From NCBI GenBank assembly GCA_018659505.1, contig JABJMI010000899.1, positions 1 through 5,274 on the forward strand: DNA of 5,274 nucleotides. Direction: 5' to 3'. The DNA is from Planctomicrobium sp. GTDB lineage: Bacteria; Planctomycetota; Planctomycetia; Planctomycetales; Planctomycetaceae. Position 1 is the first letter of the stretch. Every line of letters starts with the position of its first letter. Positions 1 to 5,274 of the stretch are shown here, piece by piece. Both the position numbers and the translations under genes were made by a program. The notes beneath the pieces were generated by a model, which saw only the letters and a program-made list of their open reading frames with translations, made no database searches and was not told the DNA's origin.

Positions 1-1102
1 AACCATCACTTTCTGGGACATCAATTCCAACATCTCGGTAAAGCTCTCGTCGAGCTGTGTCATCTGTAATTAAATCTTCATAAAGTTCTTGTGGGCTCAT
101 TTTTCCACGTTTAATGACTTTACGAATTTCTGAAGGAAGAAGACTTTGTGGCTCGTTCTTTTGAATCCACGTTGCAATTTTTTCTAATTGAGAAAACGCA
201 TCTTCCCGCGATGTGATGCCTTCTTTTTTAGGTGCGGAACCTCCACCACCTACAGCTCCGCCTCCGCCATCAGTTGCACCAGAATCCTCGTCTGCAATCT
301 CTTCTTCTTCAACAATGAGTTTGTCACCGGCAACCTGCTCCAAGACAGCTTCGGCTTCCGCAATTGATTTCTCGAATATCGATAGATTTGGCGCAAACTC
401 GTCTCCTGCTTTCTCCTCGAATGTCCTTTCAAGTGTTTGCAGGATTTCACGTGTTCGATCAAGTTCACTTTTCAGGTTTAGAAAAAAGTCTGAAGTTGTC
501 TCCGCAACAGCCTGATTGAATTTTTCGAGAGTCACCGCACCGCGAGAAATCAGCAAATCTCGCTCATCGGCATCCAGACCTTCTAACTGTTGCGCCTGAG
601 CATGTTGCCAAACCAACATCTCGCCAGCAGAACTATCATCTGTGACGGGAATACGCATTAACGGAGATGAAATCACATCTCCGTTAAGTCGTGCGATTGG
701 TAAAATTGTTGTTTCAATACCATCTTCATCCGGGGTCGGCAGCAATTCGCCCCAGAAGCGGGAAGCCAATTCGTTCGTCATCTCAAGAGCGGTCGCTAAA
801 CCTTGATAGCCACCGAGACGAATTGAAGCTTCAATCATGTAAGCTGCAATCTCAAGGTCTTTCGCCTGAGATTGCAGGTATTCTTGTCCATCACTCCAAA
901 CCTGACTCCAGATTCGAGCTGCCTCTGGGGAACTGGTCCCGTCAAGTTCCGCTTGAGATTCTTCTTGCCTCGCATCGTTGCGGGCATCCTTGATTCTCCG
1001 GAAAATGTTATTCGGATCATCGTCATCGCGCAAGTCGACGCCAGCAGGATTATCACCTGGGATTGGCTCTAGGAGTTTCTCTAGCTCAACATCAATGCCC
1101 AT
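1..1102 (-). CDS. tssA: Type VI secretion system protein TssA (ImpA N-terminal family), 3' end cut by window edge
   Basis: I translated this open frame by hand: ATG at 1102-1100, then 367 codons without a stop to base 2. The N-terminus carries the ImpA_N hallmark (residues 13-25, PIPGDNPAGVDLR). Further family features are DLEIAAYMIEASIRLGGYQGL (about 82-102) and FWGELLPTPDEDG. A glycine-rich linker (about 279-288, GGGGAVGGGG) leads to a conserved TssA C-terminal segment with SREDAFSQLEKIA, NEPQSLLPSEIRK and RGKMSPQELYEDLI. The last visible residues, RDVGIDVPESDG, match the usual end of short TssA proteins, so only a few codons should be missing. In the family, TssA is a cytoplasmic cap protein that works with the baseplate and the growing TssB/TssC sheath. 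A weak GAGA lies 8-9 bases before the ATG. The gene lies downstream of a sigma factor on the same strand, probably in one operon. Family assignment is strong; the subclass is uncertain. Confidence 0.92.
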   Translation of the reverse strand, partial: MGIDVELEKLLEPIPGDNPAGVDLRDDDDPNNIFRRIKDARNDARQEESQAELDGTSSPEAARIWSQVWSDGQEYLQSQAKDLEIAAYMIEASIRLGGYQGLATALEMTNELASRFWGELLPTPDEDGIETTILPIARLNGDVISSPLMRIPVTDDSSAGEMLVWQHAQAQQLEGLDADERDLLISRGAVTLEKFNQAVAETTSDFFLNLKSELDRTREILQTLERTFEEKAGDEFAPNLSIFEKSIAEAEAVLEQVAGDKLIVEEEEIADEDSGATDGGGGAVGGGGSAPKKEGITSREDAFSQLEKIATWIQKNEPQSLLPSEIRKVIKRGKMSPQELYEDLITDDTARRELYRDVGIDVPESDG

Positions 1103-1125
1103 ATACAATTCTCAAACGAATACTA

Positions 1126-1215
1126 TTAATTAGAACGAAATCGTCCTTCCTCTCCGTATTCAAACCAATCCCTCCCTAACCGAGATCGACCTCTCCTATT
1201 TTTGAGCTTAACCAT
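1126..1215 (-). CDS. Possible small basic peptide (29 aa) between the sigma factor and tssA
   Basis: An ATG at 1215-1213 opens a frame ending in TAA at 1128-1126. It encodes a 29-residue arginine-rich peptide (MVKLKNRRGRSRLGRDWFEY and then GEEGRFRSN). It begins 14 bases after the sigma factor stop and ends 23 bases before the tssA ATG, so it almost fills the gap in the same direction. AGAGA directly precedes the ATG, too close for a good ribosome binding site. The coding strand is strongly purine-rich (several GGAGAGG/AGGGAGGGA runs), which by itself produces Arg/Gly/Glu codons. I recognise no family. It could equally be an untranslated leader of tssA. Only position, strand and the open frame support it. 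Confidence 0.3.
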   Translation of the reverse strand: MVKLKNRRGRSRLGRDWFEYGEEGRFRSN

Positions 1216-1229
1216 TCTCTGTTTCAGAT

Positions 1230-1922
1230 TCAATCCACTGCCGTTGACAATTGCCTGACCAATTGCTCCAGAGCTTGTTTGTGAACCCTGCTTGCCCAGG
1301 CTTTACTGATTCCGACTCTTTCTCCAGCTGCCTTGATACTCAAACCCTCAAAGTAAACCCCCTGCAAAATTGATTGTTGTTGCTCGGGTAATTCATCCAT
1401 CAAGTTTTTCATGCGTTTGATGAGATCGGCATTTTCAACTCGCTGTCTTTCCGTCTCCGAGTCCTCATCGATTTTTTCCGGTCCACTACCCTCTCCGCTG
1501 CCAAGCTGAGAGATCAGATAAACAGAGGTCAAAGCACTTGTTGTTGAGGAAAACCAGGAGAGGTCGCTGGAAAAGGAGTTTTCTTCTTTTTGATCAACTG
1601 CAAGAACATCATTGGCAATATGTTCGTATTTCCCTCGATTGTAATCGGCGTTGCTGAACCAAGTCATTTTGTTCAGACCATCAAGAATCGATCCGCGAAT
1701 CCGATAGTAACTATAGGTCGTGAAGTTCACACCCCGACCTTCATCGAAATCACGGGCTGCCTCGGCAAGACCAACTTGCCCAAAGCCAATCAGGTCATCG
1801 AGATCAACATGCGATGGCAACTTCTGGTGAATCTTCCACGCAATTGAGCGCACCAACCCCTGGCAATTGGTCATCAATTTGGCAACGCGCACATCGCGTT
1901 CTCTGGGATTAGTTCCTGCCAT
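1230..1922 (-). CDS. RNA polymerase sigma factor, sigma-70 family group 3 (FliA/WhiG-like)
   Basis: The 230-residue product should direct RNA polymerase core to an alternative promoter class. Sigma region 2 spans about residues 19-85, with LPSHVDLDDLIGFGQVGL, then FDEGRGVNFTTYSYYRIRGS and ILDGL, closely matching the FliA/WhiG signature. Region 4 spans about 178-222, from LPEQQQSILQGVYFEGLS through a helix-turn-helix (GERVGISKAWASRVHKQAL). The stretch where region 3 should lie (about 88-170) is poorly conserved, with a Ser/Thr-rich segment and an acidic GSGEGSGPEKIDEDSE linker. I chose the ATG at 1922 because extending to 1937 needs a TTG start. The gene then overlaps the upstream ORF by 14 bases, consistent with translational coupling; no strong Shine-Dalgarno is visible. 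Its position between an unknown gene and tssA suggests that it regulates the type VI locus or its effectors (inference). A flagellar role is possible, but no flagellar gene is visible here. Confidence 0.9.
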   Translation of the reverse strand: MAGTNPRERDVRVAKLMTNCQGLVRSIAWKIHQKLPSHVDLDDLIGFGQVGLAEAARDFDEGRGVNFTTYSYYRIRGSILDGLNKMTWFSNADYNRGKYEHIANDVLAVDQKEENSFSSDLSWFSSTTSALTSVYLISQLGSGEGSGPEKIDEDSETERQRVENADLIKRMKNLMDELPEQQQSILQGVYFEGLSIKAAGERVGISKAWASRVHKQALEQLVRQLSTAVD

Positions 1923-2313
1923 CTGAGCTTCGCCCAATCAATTGCACCCACATACTTTCCAACCGTCCATGCGCCATCGGATCTGAAAACAGAGTCCGGG
2001 CGACCCACTCCACAAGTTGCTCCGAAAGAGGAGGAGACAAACCTTTGATATCGGGAATCAGTGCACTGACCAATTCCCGAGTGATCGATTCATTCAGCTG
2101 CTGGTCAGGCTGATACCTTGCAGCGACAGGTCGCAATGTTGCTTCGATCTGGTGGAGATGCTCATTGTCGTTGAGTTCATTGTCAGAGAAGCCAAGGATC
2201 TGCGAAAGCAGGTTTCCATCCGGCAATTTACTTACAAATGACGGGTCCTCTTTCGTGTCGCGATTCAGGCTACGTAATTCGGAATTCGAATTATCTTTAG
2301 ATTGTTTTGCCAT
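1909..2313 (-). CDS. Hypothetical protein, 134 aa, first gene of the sigma factor-tssA cluster
   Basis: I do not recognise a family. The protein begins with a hydrophilic, probably disordered stretch (about residues 1-30, rich in Ser, Asn, Asp and Lys). The rest looks helical, with ELNDNEHLHQIEATLRPVAA and LSEQLVEWVARTLFSDPMA as the clearest amphipathic segments. There is no signal peptide, membrane helix or cysteine, so it is probably cytoplasmic. The ATG at 2313 is preceded by GGAAG (2326-2322) at 8 bases, a credible ribosome binding site, and a sigma-70-like promoter lies a few tens of bases further upstream. Its 3' end overlaps the start of the sigma factor gene by 14 bases. Coupled genes of this size next to alternative sigma factors are often their regulators, so an anti-sigma or secretion accessory role is a fair guess, but no motif shows it. 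Confidence 0.8.
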   Translation of the reverse strand: MAKQSKDNSNSELRSLNRDTKEDPSFVSKLPDGNLLSQILGFSDNELNDNEHLHQIEATLRPVAARYQPDQQLNESITRELVSALIPDIKGLSPPLSEQLVEWVARTLFSDPMAHGRLESMWVQLIGRSSDGRN

Positions 2314-2321
2314 AAATTCAA

Positions 2322-2326
2322 CTTCC
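2322..2326 (-). promoter_or_regulatory. Ribosome binding site of the 134-aa gene
   Basis: On the minus strand, GGAAG stands 8 bases before the ATG at 2313. It is the best Shine-Dalgarno match in this cluster and supports that start. Confidence 0.6.
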
Positions 2327-2347
2327 AGCAGTACGACTCACTCCAGA

Positions 2348-2375
2348 AGTATAGCCGTTGCTGCAAGAATGTGAA
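2348..2375 (-). promoter_or_regulatory. Sigma-70-like promoter for the hypothetical-sigma factor-tssA cluster
   Basis: On the minus strand, TTCACA (2375-2370, 5 of 6 to the -35 consensus) and TATACT (2353-2348, 5 of 6 to the -10 consensus) are separated by 16 bases. Transcription would begin near 2341, giving a leader of about 30 bases before the ATG at 2313. It lies in the 132-base gap after the HNH gene. It is the only good promoter match I saw upstream of the cluster and suggests housekeeping control of the sigma factor gene. It is a sequence match only. Confidence 0.55.
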
Positions 2376-2445
2376 CCGATTGAGAATCCTGTGTGAACGA
2401 GGGCTCTCGATCGGTAATCCTGCCGCTAATTTTAACTGGAACCAC

Positions 2446-3132
2446 TCAGTCTGAAACTTGTGGAATAAAATGCTGCCAACTTTCGTACTTCGGTTGAGCG
2501 AGTTGGCGATTCAGCAAAGGACTCCGTTTAGGCTTCAACGGTTTTTGCAACAGCGGCATCCCTGCTTCCAACGGAGTTCTTCCGCCTTTGCTCACATTAC
2601 AGTCGAGACATGCGCAGACGATGTTTTCCCACGTATCCAGACCTCCACGACATTTCGGCATGACGTGATCTAGGCTCAATTGAGGTGAGCTATATCGATT
2701 GCCACAATACTGGCAGCGGTGACCATCTCTCAGGAAGACATTCCTGCGGTTGAACTTCACTGCATTTTTGGGCAATCGATCGTAAGTCGTGAGTCGGATG
2801 ACGCGAGGCACTTGGATTTCGAAGTTGACAGCACGAATCCAGTCTTCGTGCGGCTCCCTCTCGCCTAAATCCGTTTTGAGTTCGCCGTAGTCTTTCCAAC
2901 CTTCAAAGTCATAAGACTGATACTGACCATCTTCAACATGAATGACTTCTGCCTGCTCTTTGAAGAGTAAGCAGAACGCACGTCGCACAGAGATCACATG
3001 CACTGCCATATAGTTACGGTTGAGAGCCAAGACCGCGGACTGCATCGCTGTCTGGGAACCAGTTTTTTGAACACTGGCTGCATCAGACGCAAGTTTCGTA
3101 GAAGTGGTACTGTGTTGTCGCGCCTGGATCAC
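2446..3132 (-). CDS. HNH endonuclease family protein
   Basis: The 228-residue protein carries an HNH nuclease domain in its C-terminal half. The core begins with RDGHRCQYCG (about residues 135-144), then LDHVMPKCRGG with D155 and H156, WENIVCACLDCN (168-179) and SKGG. C140, C143, C175 and C178 form two CxxC pairs for a structural zinc. H156 is the likely general base, and N170 or N179 plus K182 complete the motif. The N-terminal part (SAVLALNRNYMAVHVISVRR, 32-51; VPRVIRLTTYDRLPKNAVKF, 108-127) matches a chromosomal HNH family that I recall as widespread in cyanobacteria, actinobacteria and planctomycetes, with no settled role. I chose the GTG at 3132 because TAAGGAG precedes it by 8 bases. 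An ATG at 3045 sits just before the conserved part but lacks such a site. It would cleave or nick DNA. The promoter downstream suggests that it is not part of the tssA operon. Confidence 0.88.
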   Translation of the reverse strand: MIQARQHSTTSTKLASDAASVQKTGSQTAMQSAVLALNRNYMAVHVISVRRAFCLLFKEQAEVIHVEDGQYQSYDFEGWKDYGELKTDLGEREPHEDWIRAVNFEIQVPRVIRLTTYDRLPKNAVKFNRRNVFLRDGHRCQYCGNRYSSPQLSLDHVMPKCRGGLDTWENIVCACLDCNVSKGGRTPLEAGMPLLQKPLKPKRSPLLNRQLAQPKYESWQHFIPQVSD

Positions 3133-3140
3133 CCTGCACG

Positions 3141-3147
3141 CTCCTTA
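3141..3147 (-). promoter_or_regulatory. Strong Shine-Dalgarno that sets the HNH gene start
   Basis: On the minus strand, TAAGGAG ends 8 bases before the GTG at 3132-3130. No comparable site precedes the internal ATG at 3045, so this decides for the longer N-terminus of about 29 extra Ser/Thr-rich residues. Confidence 0.65.
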
Positions 3148-3153
3148 GCCAAA

Positions 3154-3336
3154 ATGATGGCTGATAAGTTGACGTCCCTGATTCCCAAGGACATAAACCA
3201 CCCGTTCGAGGCGGCGTATTTTACGCATTTCGAGGTCAGCGAGCAACAATATTCTGTCTTCGTCGAGCAACTTGCTCACAATCTTCACAGAATTCGTATG
3301 AAACTTTACGCCCAACTTAATACGGGCGATGATTGA
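3154..3336 (+). CDS. Possible small protein (60 aa) in the divergent spacer
   Basis: Two adjacent in-frame ATGs (3154 and 3157) open a frame ending in TGA at 3336. The peptide (MADKLTSLIPKDINHPFEAA, then YFTHFEVSEQQYSVFVEQLA, ending HNLHRIRMKLYAQLNTGDD) has an ordinary soluble composition and a probable C-terminal helix. The frame extends back to an ATG at 2998, but that part only mirrors the HNH gene. No Shine-Dalgarno precedes 3154, and an open minus-strand frame with no family resemblance covers the same bases. I recognise no homologue. The frame would also overlap any promoter of the divergent HNH gene. It could be a real small gene or chance. Confidence 0.3.
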   Translation: MMADKLTSLIPKDINHPFEAAYFTHFEVSEQQYSVFVEQLAHNLHRIRMKLYAQLNTGDD

Positions 3337-3433
3337 CCAAAATCGGATAACTACAAACTCAAAGTCGCGTTACGTCTCTTTTTGACACGCATGCTGGTCG
3401 CGGGTTCGCAATTGATAGACCAATCGTCTCGAT

Positions 3434-3456
3434 CTTAAATACCGTTGTATTTCAAG
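3434..3456. other. Small AT-rich hairpin
   Basis: CTTAAATAC (3434-3442) pairs with GTATTT (3447-3452) and AAG (3454-3456) around a CGTT loop, with one bulged C at 3453. No T-run follows on either strand, so terminator function is not supported. It could lie in the leader region of the esterase gene or be incidental. Confidence 0.3.
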
Positions 3457-3544
3457 CAGGAAGCACTCCCCTCGTCTGCCTTGCTGTAGTAGACCGGGTG
3501 GACAAGTCGTGAGAACGAAAGAGTTGAAATCATCCCAAAGCGAT

Positions 3545-3572
3545 CTGATTCTTATTGAAAACTTGATATAGT
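3545..3572 (+). promoter_or_regulatory. Weak promoter candidate for the esterase gene
   Basis: TATAGT (3567-3572) matches 5 of 6 bases of the -10 consensus. CTGATT (3545-3550), 16 bases upstream, matches only 3 of 6 of the -35. A transcript from here would start near 3579, which fits translation from the ATG at 3628 and would exclude the GTG at 3571. Confidence 0.3.
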
Positions 3573-3627
3573 GACGATTGAAGAGTCTCCAATGACATGC
3601 TGTTTCTGGAATCAAAAAGAGAATCAA

Positions 3628-4545
3628 ATGCGCCAAACTTTTGCCCTCCTTTTAATAGTGACAATGTTAACCGGGGCGAGTGAGCTCTCCGCACAACAAA
3701 AAAGTAAACCTAAGACAGTACCAGCATTTCAATGGGCGAGTTCACTCCCGAAGAATGCTCATGAAGATATTCAGCACGATACTTTCCACAGCGAAGCAAA
3801 TAAGGCTGATGTTGGATACTGCTTACTTCTACCGCCCGGTTATTCAGAGGCAGCGAACAAATCGCAGCGATATCCAGTGGTCTACTGGTTGCATGGAGGT
3901 CGACCGGGTGGTGAGACAAAGAACATCTCAATGGCAAAGTACATTGCACCAGCAATGAAAGAAGGCAAGGTGCCGCCAATGATTTATGTCTTTCCAAATG
4001 GAGGCAAACTCAGCCATTACGATCATGGTGGATTCAAAGGCGAGCAAGCATTCTTGGAACTTCTGAAACATGTCGACAAAACGTACCGAACAATTGCAAA
4101 TCGAAGTGGTCGCGCCGTGGAAGGCTTCTCGCAAGGAGGGCGCGGCACCGGGCGCTACATGTTTAAATTCCCAGAATTGTTCTGCTCCGCAGCTCCGTTG
4201 GGAGGCGGTCAACAACACGAAAAGCGAATCAATGAAAGCGACGGCAAAGAAAGTGAATCGCTAACCATTGTCCTCGCATCGAATAATACCTGGTCTCTTG
4301 CTGCTCGCTTTGCGGAAAACAAAGATGCTCCAAAATTAAGAATCTTTATCGCGGTTGGGGACCAAGACTTCAATTTCGGAGCCAACCAAAGTTGGAGCCA
4401 GCATTTAAAGAAGCTTGGCATCAAACACGAGTTCGTGATCGTCCCAGGCATTCCACATAGCTCGCAAAAAATGTATGAGAAGATCGGCGATCAGATCATA
4501 GAATTCCATGTCGACAGTTTTCGCAAAAGTGGAGCTATCGAATAA
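3628..4545 (+). CDS. Secreted alpha/beta-hydrolase esterase (putative esterase / EsterD-like family)
   Basis: The 305-residue product begins with a Sec signal peptide: MRQ, a hydrophobic core TFALLLIVTMLTGA, and a probable cleavage after SELSA (residue 22). It should act outside the cytoplasmic membrane. The rest is an alpha/beta-hydrolase of the putative-esterase family that includes feruloyl esterases and esterase D. YPVVYWLHGG (82-91) provides the oxyanion region. GFSQGG contains the nucleophile S168. GDQDFNF (244-250) supplies the likely acid, D247 or D245, and PGIPHSS contains the base H277. The substrate is probably an ester on a carbohydrate or small molecule, but it cannot be read from the sequence. 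I chose the ATG at 3628 because the signal peptide starts there and AAAGAGA lies just upstream. The GTG at 3571 would add 19 residues in front of the signal. A HEAT-repeat gene follows 17 bases downstream, so co-transcription is possible. Confidence 0.88.
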   Translation: MRQTFALLLIVTMLTGASELSAQQKSKPKTVPAFQWASSLPKNAHEDIQHDTFHSEANKADVGYCLLLPPGYSEAANKSQRYPVVYWLHGGRPGGETKNISMAKYIAPAMKEGKVPPMIYVFPNGGKLSHYDHGGFKGEQAFLELLKHVDKTYRTIANRSGRAVEGFSQGGRGTGRYMFKFPELFCSAAPLGGGQQHEKRINESDGKESESLTIVLASNNTWSLAARFAENKDAPKLRIFIAVGDQDFNFGANQSWSQHLKKLGIKHEFVIVPGIPHSSQKMYEKIGDQIIEFHVDSFRKSGAIE

Positions 4546-4552
4546 CACTTAG

Positions 4553-4573
4553 CCCCCGGTCAATGACCGGGGG
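4553..4573 (+). promoter_or_regulatory. GC-rich perfect hairpin between the esterase and HEAT-repeat genes
   Basis: CCCCCGGTC (4553-4561) and GACCGGGGG (4565-4573) form a perfect 9-bp stem around AAT; opening the last pair gives 8 bp with a CAATG loop. It starts 7 bases after the esterase stop. No T-run follows (AACGGTACATAG), so it is not a classical intrinsic terminator. The first in-frame ATG of the next gene (4563-4565) lies at its apex. It may stabilise the esterase mRNA end, attenuate transcription or block translation of the next gene. Confidence 0.6.
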
Positions 4574-5274
4574 AACGGTACATAGCTCTTACCAATCGTT
4601 ATCAACACGGGAAACACTTTTGTCATTTCAAGCAGATGAAATACTAGACGGTTCAATTGATGATGTCGTGAAGCGGCTCAAGCAAGTTGACGCGACATAC
4701 CCCGACGAAATCCTAAATCGTGTCACCGAGATTATTAGCGATCAGGACCGTGCAGAAGTTGTGCGAGCTGAAGCGGCAATGGCGCTCGGGCGGTGCTCAA
4801 CTTCGAGTTGCCGTTCGACACTGAAGTCTTTGTTATCAAATGAAATCCCAACCTTAAGACGCCTAGCTGTCACGGGTCTCGGAGCAGATCAAGCGGACGA
4901 AACCATACACTGGCTGATTCAAATGCTCGCTGACCCGGTCAATAAAGTTCGCAACGATGCAGAACGAGCTTTGATGAAACGAGAACGTCAAATGGCATCG
5001 ATTGGGGTCGAAGCATTGCTGGCGATGTTAAATCACCCAGTCGCACTCACACGTTCTCCAGCTGCACGGTTGCTCGGTCAATCTAAGGATGATCGAGCAC
5101 TTCAACCGTTGCTCAAAATGATCGAGTCCGAAGAATGGCTGGAAAGAATGTGGGCAGCTAAAAGCCTCGGAGACTTGGGGAAGGCAGCGTCGATTCCAGT
5201 TCTGACCGAAAAGGTGAAAACCGATGAGAAGAATCGCGTTCGCGCCGCTGCCGCTGATGCGTTAGGCGCACTAC
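4563..5274 (+). CDS. HEAT-repeat (PBS-lyase-like) protein, 3' end cut by window edge
   Basis: I translated this frame by hand from ATG 4563 for 237 codons without a stop. From about residue 60 the protein is a series of roughly 30-residue helical repeats with the HEAT/PBS-lyase pattern. Examples are VVRAEAAMALGRC (67-79), VRNDAERALMKRE (129-141), LTRSPAARLLGQSKDDRALQ (162-181), MWAAKSLGDLGKAASIPVL (196-214) and VRAAAADALGAL (226-237), about six units so far. Such repeats form a curved scaffold for protein binding and carry no catalytic motif. No signal peptide or membrane helix is visible. Residues 1-58 are not clearly repetitive. The start is uncertain: ATG 4563 lies in a hairpin apex and lacks a Shine-Dalgarno, while a TTG at 4620 is an alternative. 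It lies 17 bases after the esterase stop, suggesting co-transcription. The specific function and partner are unknown. Confidence 0.85.
   Translation, partial: MTGGTVHSSYQSLSTRETLLSFQADEILDGSIDDVVKRLKQVDATYPDEILNRVTEIISDQDRAEVVRAEAAMALGRCSTSSCRSTLKSLLSNEIPTLRRLAVTGLGADQADETIHWLIQMLADPVNKVRNDAERALMKRERQMASIGVEALLAMLNHPVALTRSPAARLLGQSKDDRALQPLLKMIESEEWLERMWAAKSLGDLGKAASIPVLTEKVKTDEKNRVRAAAADALGAL

Larger units (their letters stand above)
3337..3627. other. Non-coding spacer upstream of the esterase gene
   Basis: About 290 bases with no convincing gene. The stretch contains one AT-rich hairpin (3434-3456) and a weak promoter match (3545-3572). If the 60-aa ORF is not real, the gene-free divergent spacer runs from 3133 to 3627. 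Short fragments around 3400-3412 recall a tRNA T-loop, but no cloverleaf can be built. Confidence 0.6.

Noticed and set aside
213..515. Plus-strand ORF rich in Pro and Ser
   Set aside because: It is the antisense shadow of the glycine-rich hinge and nearby part of tssA.
1923..1937. Longer sigma factor start at TTG 1937
   Set aside because: It needs a rare start codon, adds only five residues, and has no better ribosome binding site than the ATG at 1922.
2376..2445. Terminator after the HNH gene
   Set aside because: Only a 4-bp stem (CGAG/CTCG, near 2398-2409) can be drawn and no T-run follows, so no terminator can be claimed.
2446..3132. HNH protein as a type VI secretion effector
   Set aside because: It matches a widespread chromosomal HNH family, lacks a visible PAAR, VgrG or MIX-like region, no immunity gene is evident, and a separate promoter divides it from tssA.
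3390..3430. tRNA-like fragment (GGTCGCGGGTTCGCAATT)
   Set aside because: The T-stem does not pair and no acceptor, D or anticodon arm can be built on either strand.
3571..3627. Esterase start at GTG 3571 or ATG 3592
   Set aside because: Both put polar, cysteine-containing residues ahead of a clean signal peptide that begins at ATG 3628, and GTG 3571 falls within the likely -10 box.
3370..3636. Minus-strand ORF of 88 codons
   Set aside because: It has no family resemblance, overlaps the start of the esterase gene in antisense, and its composition (many Arg, Cys and Trp) looks like chance.
4553..4573. Classical intrinsic terminator after the esterase
   Set aside because: The stem is strong, but the required T-run is absent, so I list it as a regulatory hairpin of unknown effect.

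Overview
The window looks like a bacterial chromosome segment of about 50% GC, most plausibly from a planctomycete. This placement is an inference from the gene mix (a type VI secretion component, a FliA-like sigma factor, a conserved HNH protein, a secreted esterase and a HEAT-repeat protein) and from the variable Shine-Dalgarno use. No ribosomal RNA or other taxonomic marker is present.

The left half (1-3132) reads on the minus strand. In transcription order it holds an HNH-nuclease-family gene (3132-2446), a 132-base gap with a good sigma-70-like promoter (2375-2348), an unrecognised 134-residue protein (2313-1909), a group 3 (FliA/WhiG-like) sigma factor overlapping it by 14 bases (1922-1230), a possible 29-residue basic peptide (1215-1126), and tssA. 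The tssA gene begins at 1102 and leaves the window at base 1, apparently only a few codons short of its end. Tight spacing and the single visible promoter suggest that the unknown gene, the sigma factor and tssA form one operon at the edge of a type VI secretion locus, most of which should lie to the left of base 1.

The right half reads on the plus strand. The divergent spacer (3133-3627) may hold a 60-residue ORF, a small AT-rich hairpin and a weak promoter. A secreted alpha/beta-hydrolase esterase (3628-4545) follows, and then a HEAT-repeat protein that leaves the window at the right edge. The first in-frame ATG of the HEAT-repeat gene lies in the apex of a 9-bp GC-rich hairpin, 17 bases after the esterase stop.

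The most interesting element is the pairing of an apparently dedicated sigma factor and an unknown small protein with tssA. This suggests that sigma-factor switching controls the secretion system. The second is the hairpin over the start of the HEAT-repeat gene. No tRNA, rRNA, CRISPR array or insertion sequence was found.
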